From NCBI RefSeq assembly GCF_031759225.1, contig NZ_CP134494.1, forward strand, positions 1,672,501 through 1,736,500: a DNA stretch of 64,000 bases, written 5' to 3'. This document shows positions 1 through 8,582 of the stretch, one piece after another; positions within the stretch are counted from its first letter, which is position 1, and every line of letters begins with the position of its first letter. Position numbers and translations under genes: made by a program. This stretch comes from Mesobacillus jeotgali. GTDB lineage: Bacteria; Bacillota; Bacilli; Bacillales; Cytobacillaceae. Under the pieces are notes generated by a model. It was not told the origin of the DNA, made no database searches, and saw only the letters and a program-made list of their open reading frames with translations.

Positions 1-1274
1 ACTTCAGGGCTAAGAAGACGATGATGCTTGCACAGCAGCTTTATGAAGGGATCGATCTTGGGAAAGAAGGAACAGTCGGTTTAATTACGTATATGAGAAC
101 CGACTCTACAAGGATCTCTGAAGTAGCACAAGGGGAAGCAAGGGAATACATCACTAATGAGTATGGAGAGAAATTCATCCAGACAGAGGCCAGGAAAGAA
201 AAGAAACAGTCCAATGCTCAAGATGCTCATGAAGCAATCCGTCCAACCAGTACAATGAAGGTTCCTGAAACGATAAAGGAATTTCTCTCAAGGGATCAAT
301 ACAGGCTTTATAAACTTATTTGGGAACGTTTCGTCGCAAGCCAGATGGCTCCAGCAATCATGGATACGATGAGTGTGGATTTGAAGAACGGAGAAGTTAC
401 TTTTCGTGCGACAGGTTCAAAAGTCAAATTCCCGGGTTTCATGAAGGTTTACGTAGAAGGCTCGGATGACCAGGTGGAAGAAAAGGATAAGTTCCTTCCT
501 GACTTGAAGGAAGGTGACGAGGTCACGAAGAAAGATCTCGAACCGAAGCAGCACTTTACACAGCCGCCTCCAAGATATACAGAGGCAAGGCTTGTCAGGA
601 CACTGGAGGAGATGGGGATTGGCCGCCCTTCAACATATGCGCCGACCCTGGATACAATCCAGAAGAGAGGCTATGTATCTCTTGATAATAAGCGTTTTGT
701 GCCGACAGAGCTTGGAGAAGTAATCCATGAGCTGATGCTCGAATTCTTCCCGGAAATCCTTGACCTCGAGTTCACTGCCAAGATGGAGCAGAACCTCGAT
801 AATATTGAGGACGGAAAAATCAATTGGGTTAAAGTCATTGACGAATTTTACCGAGACTTTGAGAAGAATCTTGAAGTGGCTGAAAAGGAAATGCAAGAAA
901 TCGAAATCAAGGACGAACCTGCCGGAGAAGATTGTGATCAATGCGGTTCTCCTATGGTATTTAAAATGGGCCGGTACGGCAAGTTCATGGCCTGCAGCAA
1001 TTTTCCTGAATGCCGGAACACGAAGGCGATCGTTAAGGAAATTGGAGTCAAATGCCCTAAATGTGAAGAAGGAAATATCATTGAGCGCAAGAGCAAGAAA
1101 CGCCGGATATTCTATGGCTGCGACCGTTTCCCTGAGTGTGACTTCCTATCATGGGATAAACCACTTGCACGAAAATGCCCTAAATGCGAAAATATGCTAG
1201 TAGAAAAGAAGCTCAAAAAGGGTGTTCAGGTTCAATGTACGGAATGTGACTATAAAGAGGAACCACAAAGCTAG
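1..1274 (+). CDS. topA: DNA topoisomerase I, C-terminal part (5' end outside the window)
   Basis: Type IA topoisomerase that relaxes negatively supercoiled DNA by single-strand passage. The reading frame is open from base 3, so the gene starts upstream of the window and about 424 codons are visible. The active-site tyrosine lies in the motif [10 protein letters not shown] near base 90. The conserved [11 protein letters not shown] segment follows near base 615. The C-terminus carries three Cys-rich zinc-ribbon modules (CDQCGSP...CSNFPEC, CPKCEEG...CDRFPEC, CPKCENM...CTEC), the usual arrangement in Bacillus TopA. The next gene is trmFO, as in B. subtilis. An intrinsic terminator starts at the stop codon. 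Identification is secure; only the N-terminal Toprim region cannot be seen. Confidence 0.98.
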   Translation, partial: FRAKKTMMLAQQLYEGIDLGKEGTVGLITYMRTDSTRISEVAQGEAREYITNEYGEKFIQTEARKEKKQSNAQDAHEAIRPTSTMKVPETIKEFLSRDQYRLYKLIWERFVASQMAPAIMDTMSVDLKNGEVTFRATGSKVKFPGFMKVYVEGSDDQVEEKDKFLPDLKEGDEVTKKDLEPKQHFTQPPPRYTEARLVRTLEEMGIGRPSTYAPTLDTIQKRGYVSLDNKRFVPTELGEVIHELMLEFFPEILDLEFTAKMEQNLDNIEDGKINWVKVIDEFYRDFEKNLEVAEKEMQEIEIKDEPAGEDCDQCGSPMVFKMGRYGKFMACSNFPECRNTKAIVKEIGVKCPKCEEGNIIERKSKKRRIFYGCDRFPECDFLSWDKPLARKCPKCENMLVEKKLKKGVQVQCTECDYKEEPQS

Positions 1275-1305
1275 AGTGAGCCCTTGGCTCACTCTTTATG
1301 TTTTT
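1273..1305 (+). terminator. Intrinsic terminator of topA
   Basis: A 10-bp perfect stem (AGAGTGAGCC with GGCTCACTCT, loop CTT) overlaps the topA stop codon and is followed by a T-rich tract ending in TTTTT. Confidence 0.9.
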
Positions 1306-1310
1306 AAAGG

Positions 1311-1425
1311 TGTTGACGGAGCTGGCCAATTCGCTTCGGTCGTGACAATGGAGTCAAAGAAGGACATCACTGTAAGGCCCTCCAGCGCTTGTCGGGGCTG
1401 ATCAAGGCGCTTCCGCTTTTCTTTT
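1311..1425. repeat. Candidate dispersed intergenic repeat with hairpin
   Basis: This GC-rich block between two AT-rich stretches contains an imperfect hairpin (AGCGCTTG at 1384-1391 with CAAGGCGCT at 1403-1411), followed by a pyrimidine-rich run. The style (CCAGCGCTTGTCGGGGCTG, then GGCGCTTCCGCTTTTC) resembles interspersed elements I recall from Bacillus intergenic regions. The copy number cannot be judged from one window. Confidence 0.4.
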
Positions 1426-1533
1426 TTGAAACTTTTTTCTTTCTTTTTCGTAAAGGAAAGTGCAAAATGGTACAGTAATCAGGGTAAAGTAAGTAAGATT
1501 GAGTATATAATAGAAGCTTTATGTCAAGGCAGA

Positions 1534-1542
1534 TGTTATAAT
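1534..1542 (+). promoter_or_regulatory. Possible extended -10 promoter of trmFO
   Basis: TGT followed by TATAAT (1537-1542) lies 116 bp upstream of trmFO. No good -35 hexamer is visible at 16-18 bp, but extended -10 promoters can do without one. It follows the topA terminator, which fits a separate transcription start. Confidence 0.4.
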
Positions 1543-1657
1543 TATACTTTTGAAATGGCAGGTGCATTCATTTTGCCTGTTAATTCTTATAACTGGTGGA
1601 AACTAGGACTAGAAGAAGCAAACACTTAATTTTTAATAGCTACTGGAGGAAATAGAT

Positions 1658-2965
1658 ATGTCTGAAGCTACTGTAAATGTCATTGGTGCCGGTTTGGCCG
1701 GAAGCGAGGCTGCTTGGCAGCTTGCTGAAAGAGGCATCAAAGTGAACTTGTACGAGATGAGGCCGGTTAAACAGACCCCTGCACATCATACTGATAAATT
1801 TGCTGAGCTGGTTTGCAGCAATTCTCTGAGAGCTAATACATTAACAAATGCAGTTGGAGTCTTAAAGGAAGAAATGAGAAACTTGAATTCTGTCATCATT
1901 GGGGCAGCAGACGCATGTGCTGTACCGGCGGGCGGGGCTTTGGCAGTAGACCGTCACGAGTTTGCGGCACAAGTTACAAGCCGGGTGAAGGAACATCCAA
2001 ATGTGACTGTATTTAACGAGGAAATGACTGAAATTCCACAGGGGCCAACCATCATTGCTACTGGTCCATTGACAAGCCAGGCTCTTTCTCAGCAATTAAA
2101 AGAGCTGACTGGTGAAGAGTACCTTTATTTTTATGATGCTGCTGCACCGATCATCGAGAAGGATAGCATCGACATGGAAAAGGTTTACTTGAAATCACGA
2201 TACGACAAAGGGGAAGCAGCATACCTGAATTGCCCAATGACTGAGGAAGAATTCGACCGCTTTTATGAAGCGTTGATTTCTGCAGAAACTGTCCCTCTTA
2301 AGGAATTTGAAAAAGAAATCTTTTTTGAAGGCTGCATGCCAATTGAAGTCATGGGCCAAAGAGGAAGGAAGACGATGCTTTTTGGACCGATGAAGCCGGT
2401 TGGACTCGAGGATCCGAGAACAGGAAAGCGCCCTTATGCTGTCGTACAGCTGCGCCAGGATGATGCTGCTGGGACACTTTATAATATTGTAGGCTTTCAG
2501 ACACACCTTAAATGGGGGCCGCAGAAGGAAGTAATTCAACTGATCCCTGGTCTTGAAAACGCTGAAATCGTCCGTTATGGTGTTATGCACCGTAACACTT
2601 TCATCAACTCGCCTAAGGTGTTAAAGGCAACATATCAATTCAAGAACAGAGAAGACTTATTCTTTGCTGGACAGATGACTGGGGTAGAAGGATATGTAGA
2701 GTCAGCAGCAAGCGGTCTTATTGCAGGCATTAATGCTGCACGTCTTGTCAAAGGTGAAGATCCGGTCGAGTTCCCACATGAAACAGCAATGGGCAGCATG
2801 GCCAGATATATTACCACAACTAATGCGAAGAACTTCCAGCCGATGAATGCAAACTTCGGGCTTTTCCCTGATCTTCCAGAGAAAATCAAGGGTAAGCAAG
2901 AACGCAATGAGAAGCATGCTACCAGAGCATTGGAAACAATTCAGAAATTTGTGAAAAATTTGTAA
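1658..2965 (+). CDS. trmFO: tRNA uracil-54 C5-methyltransferase, folate/FAD-dependent
   Basis: Makes ribothymidine-54 in the T-loop of tRNA, using methylenetetrahydrofolate as carbon donor and FADH2 as reductant. The 435 residues equal the B. subtilis enzyme (formerly Gid) in length. A dinucleotide-binding motif, [12 protein letters not shown], occupies residues 8-19. The two catalytic cysteines fall at the family positions: Cys53 in LVCSNSLR and Cys226 in [12 protein letters not shown] 1658 follows GGAGGA with 7-bp spacing. It sits between topA and xerC, the standard Bacillus order. Cytoplasmic. Confidence 0.98.
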   Translation: MSEATVNVIGAGLAGSEAAWQLAERGIKVNLYEMRPVKQTPAHHTDKFAELVCSNSLRANTLTNAVGVLKEEMRNLNSVIIGAADACAVPAGGALAVDRHEFAAQVTSRVKEHPNVTVFNEEMTEIPQGPTIIATGPLTSQALSQQLKELTGEEYLYFYDAAAPIIEKDSIDMEKVYLKSRYDKGEAAYLNCPMTEEEFDRFYEALISAETVPLKEFEKEIFFEGCMPIEVMGQRGRKTMLFGPMKPVGLEDPRTGKRPYAVVQLRQDDAAGTLYNIVGFQTHLKWGPQKEVIQLIPGLENAEIVRYGVMHRNTFINSPKVLKATYQFKNREDLFFAGQMTGVEGYVESAASGLIAGINAARLVKGEDPVEFPHETAMGSMARYITTTNAKNFQPMNANFGLFPDLPEKIKGKQERNEKHATRALETIQKFVKNL

Positions 2966-2989
2966 TTTCTATTGCTAGGGCTATATAAA
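2960..2989 (+). promoter_or_regulatory. Possible promoter of xerC-hslVU
   Basis: TTGTAA (2960-2965), an 18-bp spacer and TATAAA (2984-2989) lie just before xerC. An overlapping alternative is TTGCTA (2972-2977) with TACTAT 17 bp later. The area is AT-rich, so chance matches are likely. Confidence 0.3.
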
Positions 2990-3025
2990 TATGATACTAT
3001 TTAGTAGCCCTTGTGAGGTGACAGG

Positions 3026-3928
3026 ATGGAAGCAAATGTGAACAATTCTTTAAACTTATTTATAGAATATTTACAAATTGAGAAAAATTACTCACAATAT
3101 ACAATTGAACATTATCAACATGATATTAGGGAATTTTTTTTGTTCATGTCTGAACAAGGCCTGAAAAGTCTGGATGAAGTTGAGTATGCTGACACAAGAA
3201 TATACCTCACGAAATTATTCGGCCAACAGCTGTCCAGAAAGTCAGTCGCCCGCAGGATTTCATGTATGCGCAGCTTTTATAAGTTCCTGCTCCGTGAAAA
3301 AATGACAGGTGATAATCCTTTTTCCCTCGTATCCATCCCGAAACTGGAAAAGCGGCTGCCAGATTTTTTTTATGAAGAGGAGCTTTCCCAGCTATTCAAA
3401 GCATGTGAAACCGAAACTGCAATCGGTAAGAGGAACAAAGCCCTTTTGGAGTTACTTTACGCTACAGGAATCCGTGTTGGTGAGTGCTGTAAAATAACTC
3501 TGAAGGATATAGATTTATCTCTATCGACAGTTTTAATTCATGGAAAAAGGAAAAAGGATAGATATGTGCCCTTCGGAAGTTTTGCACAGGATGCAATTGA
3601 AGACTACATAAAAAATGGAAGACCAGAGCTTCTAAAGACGAAAGAAGATCATGGCCATTTATTCTTAAATTTCCGTGGCGGCCCACTTACTGACAGAGGG
3701 ATCAGGGAAATCCTGAATAAATTGATCGAAAACTCTGCCTTGACTGGAAAGATCCATCCCCATAAACTCCGCCATACCTTTGCAACACATATGATGAGCA
3801 ATGGTGCGGATATGAGGACTGTCCAGGAGCTCATGGGGCATGCTTTCCTGTCTTCAACTCAAGTATATACTCACGTTACCAAAGAGCACTTGCGCAATAT
3901 TTATATGTCACATCATCCGAGGGCTTAA
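3026..3928 (+). CDS. xerC: Tyrosine recombinase XerC (CodV)
   Basis: Site-specific recombinase that, with XerD, resolves chromosome dimers at the dif site. It has 300 residues with an N-terminal SAM-like DNA-binding domain (about residues 1-95) and a C-terminal catalytic domain. The catalytic set is visible: Arg in ATGIRVGE, Lys in [13 protein letters not shown] (His and Arg), LMGHAFLS (His) and the nucleophile Tyr in TQVYTHV. ATG 3026 is preceded by GAGGTG at 5-bp spacing. It is the first gene of the xerC-hslV-hslU-codY group, which matches the B. subtilis codV-clpQ-clpY-codY operon, and ends 20 bp before hslV. Confidence 0.97.
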   Translation: MEANVNNSLNLFIEYLQIEKNYSQYTIEHYQHDIREFFLFMSEQGLKSLDEVEYADTRIYLTKLFGQQLSRKSVARRISCMRSFYKFLLREKMTGDNPFSLVSIPKLEKRLPDFFYEEELSQLFKACETETAIGKRNKALLELLYATGIRVGECCKITLKDIDLSLSTVLIHGKRKKDRYVPFGSFAQDAIEDYIKNGRPELLKTKEDHGHLFLNFRGGPLTDRGIREILNKLIENSALTGKIHPHKLRHTFATHMMSNGADMRTVQELMGHAFLSSTQVYTHVTKEHLRNIYMSHHPRA

Positions 3929-3948
3929 GCCAAAAGGAGGACGAAGGA

Positions 3949-4491
3949 ATGTCAGAATTCCATGCCACAACGATATTTGCTGTGCAACATAAAGGGAAGT
4001 GCGCTATGTCAGGCGATGGCCAGGTAACTTTCGGGAATGCTGTAGTGATGAAACACACAGCTAAGAAGGTACGAAAGTTGTTTAATGGTAAAGTAATCGC
4101 AGGATTCGCCGGTTCTGTCGCAGATGCTTTCACGCTGTTTGAAATGTTTGAAGGCAAGCTGGAAGAATACAATGGAAATCTTCAAAGAGCGGCAGTTGAA
4201 CTTGCAAAGCAATGGAGAAGTGATAAGGTTCTTAGAAAGCTTGAAGCGATGCTGATCGTGCTGAATGAGACTGATATGCTTCTTGTTTCCGGAACGGGTG
4301 AAGTGATTGAGCCAGATGATGGCATACTTGCAATTGGTTCTGGAGGGAATTATGCTTTGTCTGCTGGCCGCGCATTGAAGCAATATGCTGGAGAACACTT
4401 GACAGCAAGGGAAATTGCGAAGTCTTCATTGGAAATAGCTGCTGACATTTGTGTTTACACAAACCACAATATTATCGTGGAAGAACTGTAA
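3949..4491 (+). CDS. hslV: HslV/ClpQ peptidase subunit with N-terminal serine
   Basis: Peptidase core of the HslUV (ClpQY, CodWX) ATP-dependent protease; 180 residues with the proteasome-beta fold. It starts [16 protein letters not shown]. Most HslV proteins begin at the Thr of TTIF after processing. B. subtilis CodW keeps a short extension and was shown to use the N-terminal Ser exposed by Met removal, and this protein has the same extension with Ser at position 2. AAAGGAGG lies 8 bp before ATG 3949. hslU follows 19 bp downstream. The conserved GDGQVTFG and [14 protein letters not shown] segments support the call. Confidence 0.97.
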   Translation: MSEFHATTIFAVQHKGKCAMSGDGQVTFGNAVVMKHTAKKVRKLFNGKVIAGFAGSVADAFTLFEMFEGKLEEYNGNLQRAAVELAKQWRSDKVLRKLEAMLIVLNETDMLLVSGTGEVIEPDDGILAIGSGGNYALSAGRALKQYAGEHLTAREIAKSSLEIAADICVYTNHNIIVEEL

Positions 4492-4510
4492 CAGAAAAGG
4501 AGTGTTGAGT

Positions 4511-5917
4511 GTGAAACAAACGACAAATTTAACTCCAAGGCAGATCGTTGAAAAGCTGGACCAGTATATAATCGGCCAAAAGGATGCTAAGAAGGCTGTG
4601 GCAGTTGCTCTTAGGAATAGATACCGCCGTGGCTTGCTGGCTGAAAATATCCGAGATGAAATCATCCCGAAGAATATCCTGATGATTGGTCCTACTGGCG
4701 TAGGTAAAACTGAGATTGCCAGAAGAATGGCTAAATTAGTAGGGGCTCCTTTCGTCAAGGTCGAAGCGACCAAGTTCACCGAAGTGGGTTATGTTGGCCG
4801 TGATGTCGAGTCAATGGTGCGTGATCTTGTTGAAACCTCAATCAGGCTTGTAAAAGAGGAAAAAATGGAGCGTGTTAAAGAACCGGCAGAGGAAAATGCA
4901 AACCGCCGACTTGTCGAACTTCTGGTTCCTTCTGCTAAAAAATCCGTCAATTACAAAAATCCGCTGGAAATGTTGTTCGGCGGAAGCCAACAGCAGCCTG
5001 AACAAGAAAATAATCAATCAGAAGACTTAGGATTATTCGAAAAGCGTAAAGTCATCAAGCAAAAGCTCGATCAAGGAGAGCTTGAGGATGAGCTGGTAAC
5101 TGTAGAAGTCGAGGAGCAGGCTCCTTCCATGTTTGATATGCTCCAGGGCTCTGGAATGGAACAGATGGGAATGAACATGCAGGATGCTTTGAGTGGCTTG
5201 GTGCCTAAGAAGCGGAAGAAAAGAAAGCTTCCTGTTCGTGAGGCAAGGAAGGTATTAATCAATGAAGAGGCCCAAAAGCTGATTGATATGGATGAGGTAA
5301 CCCAGGAAGCTACATATCGTGCTGAGCAGGCAGGCATCATTTTCATTGATGAAATCGACAAGATTGCCAGCAAGAATTCCGGAGGATCAAGTGCGGATGT
5401 TTCGCGTGAAGGTGTTCAGAGAGACATACTCCCGGTTGTAGAAGGATCGACAGTAAACACGAAATATGGCCCTGTAAAAACAGACCATATTTTATTCGTA
5501 GCTGCCGGAGCATTCCATATGGCGAAGCCTTCAGACTTGATACCTGAACTGCAAGGGCGATTCCCCATCAGGGTGGAGCTTACTAAGCTGACCGTTGAAG
5601 ACTTTTACAGGATTTTGGTTGAACCTGATAACGCGCTTACAAAGCAATATGAAGCATTATTGGAAACAGAAGGTATACAAATTGAATTTTCTGACGATGC
5701 TATTCGTAAGATAGCTGAAGTCGCTTATGATGTGAATCAGAATACAGATAATATCGGAGCCAGAAGGCTGCAGACAATCCTTGAGAAGCTTTTGGAAGAC
5801 CTTAGCTTTGAAGCTCCAGACATCAACCTGGAGAAAGTAGCGATCACTCCGCAGTATGTAGAAGAAAAACTTGGCGCTATCTCAAGAAACAAAGATTTAA
5901 GCCAGTTCATATTATAA
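4511..5917 (+). CDS. hslU: HslU/ClpY ATPase subunit
   Basis: AAA+ unfoldase that feeds substrates to HslV. The GTG start at 4511 is chosen because AAAGGAG (4496-4502) lies 8 bp upstream and the resulting 468 residues match the B. subtilis length (467). Starting farther upstream would run into hslV and add a non-homologous leader. Walker A is [13 protein letters not shown], Walker B is [11 protein letters not shown], and GARRLQTI is the sensor-2 region near the C-terminus. The intermediate (I) domain lies between about residues 110 and 240 and includes a Met/Gln-rich stretch. It ends in SQFIL, consistent with the C-terminal tail that docks into HslV. Confidence 0.97.
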   Translation: MKQTTNLTPRQIVEKLDQYIIGQKDAKKAVAVALRNRYRRGLLAENIRDEIIPKNILMIGPTGVGKTEIARRMAKLVGAPFVKVEATKFTEVGYVGRDVESMVRDLVETSIRLVKEEKMERVKEPAEENANRRLVELLVPSAKKSVNYKNPLEMLFGGSQQQPEQENNQSEDLGLFEKRKVIKQKLDQGELEDELVTVEVEEQAPSMFDMLQGSGMEQMGMNMQDALSGLVPKKRKKRKLPVREARKVLINEEAQKLIDMDEVTQEATYRAEQAGIIFIDEIDKIASKNSGGSSADVSREGVQRDILPVVEGSTVNTKYGPVKTDHILFVAAGAFHMAKPSDLIPELQGRFPIRVELTKLTVEDFYRILVEPDNALTKQYEALLETEGIQIEFSDDAIRKIAEVAYDVNQNTDNIGARRLQTILEKLLEDLSFEAPDINLEKVAITPQYVEEKLGAISRNKDLSQFIL

Positions 5918-5941
5918 TGGTTTATCGTTTTAATGCAAACT

Positions 5942-5973
5942 CAATAGGGTAGACAAATAAAGGCTGCCTATTG
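5942..5973. other. Inverted repeat in the hslU-codY gap
   Basis: CAATAGG (5942-5948) and CCTATTG (5967-5973) form a perfect 7-bp inverted repeat with an 18-nt loop. No T-run follows, so it is not an obvious terminator. It lies about 75 bp before codY and could be an RNA structure or operator. Confidence 0.45.
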
Positions 5974-6046
5974 TGCTGAAGTATTGAAACTAGCCAGAAA
6001 TTAAAATAAATGTAATTGTGTTTGAAGCAAATAGGAGGAAGAAACA

Positions 6047-6826
6047 ATGGACTTACTATCAAAAACTAGAAAAATTAATGCCCTGCTCCAAAAAGCTGCC
6101 GGCAAACCGGTAAACTTCAAAGAAATGTCAGAGACACTAAGTGAAGTAATCGAAGCAAACATCTTTGTTGTCAGCCGCAGAGGAAAACTATTAGGCTTCG
6201 CGATCAATCAGCAAATCGAGAATGAGCGCATGGTCAAAATGCTTGAAGACCGCCAGTTCCCGGAAGAGTATACAAAAAATCTTTTCAATATCCAGGAAAC
6301 ATCTTCGAATTTGGATGTTGACAGTGAGTATACAGCCTTCCCGGTTGAGAACAGAGAACTTTTCAAAAACGGATTGACAACAATTGTGCCAATCATCGGT
6401 GGCGGTGAGCGCTTGGGAACATTGATCCTTGCCCGTCTACAAGAGCAGTTCCACGACGATGACCTAATACTTGCAGAATATGGTGCAACGGTTGTAGGTA
6501 TGGAAATTCTTCGTGAGAAGGCAGAAGAGATTGAAGATGAAGCACGCAGCAAAGCAGTAGTGCAAATGGCGATCAGTTCCCTTTCTTATAGTGAACTTGA
6601 AGCGATTGAGCACATCTTCGAAGAACTTAACGGTAAAGAAGGCCTGCTAGTTGCATCCAAAATTGCTGACAGAGTCGGCATCACTCGTTCCGTAATCGTT
6701 AACGCACTGCGCAAGCTCGAGAGCGCTGGCGTAATCGAGTCCCGTTCTCTTGGAATGAAAGGAACGTATATCAAAGTATTAAACGACAAGTTCCTATTTG
6801 AACTTGAAAAGCTTAAAAGTAATTAA
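6047..6826 (+). CDS. codY: GTP- and branched-chain-amino-acid-sensing regulator CodY
   Basis: Global transcriptional regulator of nutrient-rich growth; it represses or activates metabolic, motility and competence genes when loaded with isoleucine/valine and GTP. It has 259 residues, the B. subtilis length. The N-terminal GAF domain (about 1-155) is linked to a winged HTH whose recognition region is [26 protein letters not shown] lies 8 bp before ATG 6047. The gene directly precedes the flagellar operon, which is a known CodY target in B. subtilis. It ends at a strong terminator. Confidence 0.98.
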   Translation: MDLLSKTRKINALLQKAAGKPVNFKEMSETLSEVIEANIFVVSRRGKLLGFAINQQIENERMVKMLEDRQFPEEYTKNLFNIQETSSNLDVDSEYTAFPVENRELFKNGLTTIVPIIGGGERLGTLILARLQEQFHDDDLILAEYGATVVGMEILREKAEEIEDEARSKAVVQMAISSLSYSELEAIEHIFEELNGKEGLLVASKIADRVGITRSVIVNALRKLESAGVIESRSLGMKGTYIKVLNDKFLFELEKLKSN

Positions 6827-6831
6827 TGAAT

Positions 6832-6865
6832 AAAAAATCCGCTGGTATCCAGCGGATTTTTTTTA
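6832..6865 (+). terminator. Intrinsic terminator after codY
   Basis: AAATCCGCTGG and CCAGCGGATTT form an 11-bp stem with a 3-nt loop (TAT), followed by a run of T. A second T-tract (6871-6879) follows. Confidence 0.95.
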
Positions 6866-7236
6866 TGATTTTTTTTTTTAGGATTATTAGAGAACGATGT
6901 AATATAATTGCCGAATAATAACTTTTTAATCCTGTAATGTTACAAATACATTGCGGGATTTTTACACCTCTCTTTTAAAACTTCTTTTAAAAGTGATTTT
7001 TTAGAAAGTAAATAATGGAAATAGAATGCTCGGGCATAGGTAATTTAACCTTATGAGTATTTAATGGCAGAATATTTTATCTATCGTTATTCCTATTTAT
7101 TTTTAAATACTTTACAAAAATATGGGGTGATTTATAAAAAATATAAATAAAAGTAAACTTATAGGTCTTTTATACTATTTTAAAAAATGAGCACTATGCA
7201 TGATAAAAATTAACCGAAAGTACATAGACAGATTAT

Positions 7237-7265
7237 TTCAGATTCTTTACAATTAGGGATATAAT
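7237..7265 (+). promoter_or_regulatory. Probable sigma-A promoter of the fla/che operon
   Basis: TTCAGA (7237-7242), a 17-bp spacer and a perfect TATAAT (7260-7265). The predicted start is near 7272, giving a leader of about 63 nt before the flgB TTG. The nearby TTTACA (7246-7251) is only 8 bp from the -10 and cannot be its -35. Confidence 0.6.
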
Positions 7266-7269
7266 GACG

Positions 7270-7303
7270 AAATTCAGCAAGGAATTACAAAATTCAGCAA
7301 AAT
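7270..7303 (+). promoter_or_regulatory. Tandem 11-bp repeat with a CodY-box-like sequence
   Basis: AAATTCAGCAA occurs at 7270-7280 and 7290-7300, exactly 20 bp apart, right at or after the predicted transcription start. The second copy lies inside AAAATTCAGCAAAAT (7289-7303), which matches the CodY consensus AATTTTCWGAAAATT at 11 of 15 positions. CodY control of the flagellar operon is established in B. subtilis. Binding here is an inference. Confidence 0.5.
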
Positions 7304-7334
7304 AAATGAAAGTGGCAATTGCGAGGTGCAAAAA

Positions 7335-7730
7335 TTGAAGTTGTTTTCAAACACAGTATCAACCCTCGAACATGCGTTGAACTATTCATCTGCGAAGCAA
7401 AAAGTCATTTCGCAGAATATCGCGAATGTTGATACACCGAACTATAAAGCAAAGGATGTTTCCTTTAAGGCAGTGTTACAGGAAGTGACGGGACAATCCT
7501 TTCAAGCGAAGAGATCAGATGCCCGGCATTATGAATTCACCAGCAGGGCGAGCTCCTTGCCTGGAGTGGCTGGCAAACCGAACGTGAATTATAACGAAAA
7601 TGGGAACAGTGTTGATTTGGATAAAGAGATGGCCGATCTGGCCACAAACCAAATTTACTATAACGCACTGACTGAGAGGATTAATGGAAAATTCAACTCT
7701 CTCCAAACAGTCATTAGGGGAGGTAAGTAA
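7335..7730 (+). CDS. flgB: Flagellar basal-body proximal rod protein FlgB
   Basis: Rod subunit between the MS ring and the distal rod; it is exported by the flagellar type III system. I choose TTG 7335, giving 131 residues that begin MKLFSNTVSTLEHALNYSS. GAGGTG (7323-7328) is then spaced 6 bp away, whereas the in-frame GTG at 7326 lies inside that ribosome binding site. The rod-family N-terminal motif SQNIANVDTPNYKAKDV is present, and the C-terminus ends in the conserved helix before a G-rich tail. First gene of the fla/che operon. flgC follows after 2 bp. Confidence 0.95.
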   Translation: MKLFSNTVSTLEHALNYSSAKQKVISQNIANVDTPNYKAKDVSFKAVLQEVTGQSFQAKRSDARHYEFTSRASSLPGVAGKPNVNYNENGNSVDLDKEMADLATNQIYYNALTERINGKFNSLQTVIRGGK

Positions 7731-7732
7731 GA

Positions 7733-8182
7733 ATGACCATGTTTCATAGCATGAACACAACAGCCTCAGCCTTGACTGCTCAGCGCCTAAGGATGGATGT
7801 CATCTCCTCCAATATGGCGAATGTAGATTCGACAAGGGGAGTGAATGGGGAGCCATACCGCAGGAAAATGGTCGTCCTTGAACCTAAGGAAGGGAATTTT
7901 GCATCATTCCTGAATAAAGCAATGGGGAAAACGGAAGCAGCGGGTGCAGGAAATGGTGTTAAAGTATCAAGGATAATAGAGGATAGAGAAAATCCCCTTA
8001 AGATGGTATATGACCCTGAACATCCTGATGCGAACCAAGAAGGATATGTTGCTTACCCGAATGTGGATCCTTTAAGGGAAATGGTGGATCTGATAAGCGC
8101 GACTCGTTCTTATGAAGCTAATGTCACAGTTTTTAACGCTTCCAAGGGCATGATGATGAAAGCTCTTGAGATCGGAAAATAA
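7733..8182 (+). CDS. flgC: Flagellar basal-body rod protein FlgC
   Basis: Proximal rod subunit, 149 residues. The N-terminus MTMFHSMNTTASALTAQRLR and the motif SSNMANVDSTRG are typical of FlgC. The C-terminal SATRSYEANVTVFNASKGM is the conserved rod-family helix. ATG 7733 follows GGGGAGGT. Spacing from flgB is 2 bp and to fliE 12 bp, so the rod genes are co-transcribed and probably coupled in translation. Confidence 0.97.
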   Translation: MTMFHSMNTTASALTAQRLRMDVISSNMANVDSTRGVNGEPYRRKMVVLEPKEGNFASFLNKAMGKTEAAGAGNGVKVSRIIEDRENPLKMVYDPEHPDANQEGYVAYPNVDPLREMVDLISATRSYEANVTVFNASKGMMMKALEIGK

Positions 8183-8194
8183 GGAGATAACTAA

Positions 8195-8506
8195 ATGAAC
8201 TCAGCTGGGATTAATTCTGTCAGCCAAATGGTCAGACCATTTGAAACAAAAGTGTCTACTCCCACATCTACACCATACGAAGCACAAAAAAGTTTTTCGT
8301 CCGTACTTAAGCAATCTATTGAAAATTTAAATAAAACACAGCTTCAATCAGATGCAATGACAGAAAAACTGGCTCGTGGGGAAAACGTTGACCTTCATCA
8401 GGTCATGATTGCAAGCCAGAAGGCGAGCATCACACTGCAAGCTACAATGGAAGTCAGAAATAAAGTGGTAGAAGCTTACCAGGAAATGATGAGAATGCAA
8501 GTTTAA
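8195..8506 (+). CDS. fliE: Flagellar hook-basal body complex protein FliE
   Basis: Adapter between the MS ring and the proximal rod, and one of the first exported substrates; 103 residues. The N-terminal ~30 residues are poorly conserved. The C-terminal helical core contains SFSSVLKQSIENLNK and HQVMIASQKASITLQ, followed by NKVVEAYQEMMRMQV, all characteristic of FliE. AAGGAG is 7 bp before ATG 8195. It is followed by a 76-bp gap with an inverted repeat, one of the few real gaps in this operon. Confidence 0.96.
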   Translation: MNSAGINSVSQMVRPFETKVSTPTSTPYEAQKSFSSVLKQSIENLNKTQLQSDAMTEKLARGENVDLHQVMIASQKASITLQATMEVRNKVVEAYQEMMRMQV

Positions 8507-8533
8507 TAAATTGGCTAAAAACTAAGATTAGAT

Positions 8534-8572
8534 CGGTTATTAGCTGTATAAAAAGAAGAGACTTAATAACCG
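8534..8572 (+). other. Intercistronic hairpin before fliF
   Basis: CGGTTATTA (8534-8542) and TAATAACCG (8564-8572) form a perfect 9-bp inverted repeat with a 21-nt loop. No T-run follows. The right arm touches the G-run that serves as the fliF ribosome binding site (8572-8576), so folding could affect fliF translation or mark a cleavage or stability boundary. Confidence 0.65.
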
Positions 8573-8582
8573 GGGGATTGAA

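Larger units (their letters stand above)
1306..1657. other. Gene-free gap between topA and trmFO
   Basis: 352 bp with no convincing gene. The first ~110 bp (to about 1425) are GC-richer than the rest and look like a dispersed intergenic element. The remainder is AT-rich and contains a possible extended -10 (TGT then TATAAT, 1534-1542) that could serve trmFO. The short open frame at 1426-1629 has no good ribosome binding site and a low-complexity start, so I do not call it. Confidence 0.6.
6866..7334 (+). promoter_or_regulatory. AT-rich regulatory gap upstream of the fla/che operon
   Basis: About 470 bp with no gene on either strand. It contains two copies of TCTTTTAAAA (6971-6980 and 6983-6992), two CodY-box-like sequences (6996-7010 and 7289-7303), a sigma-A-like promoter close to flgB, and an 11-bp direct repeat at 20-bp period. 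I looked for a sigma-D promoter (TAAA, 15 bp, GCCGATAA). Only GCCGAATAA at 6910 resembles the -10, without a matching -35. Confidence 0.7.

Noticed and set aside
1426..1629. A 67-codon + strand frame before trmFO
   Set aside because: Starts at TTG in a poly-pyrimidine stretch without a ribosome binding site and contains the possible trmFO promoter.
6901..6920. GCCGAATAA as a sigma-D -10 element upstream of flgB
   Set aside because: The -35 TAAA is missing at the required distance and the -10 has an extra base.
7246..7265. TTTACA with TATAAT as a promoter pair
   Set aside because: Only 8 bp separate the hexamers; the TTCAGA at 17 bp is a better partner.
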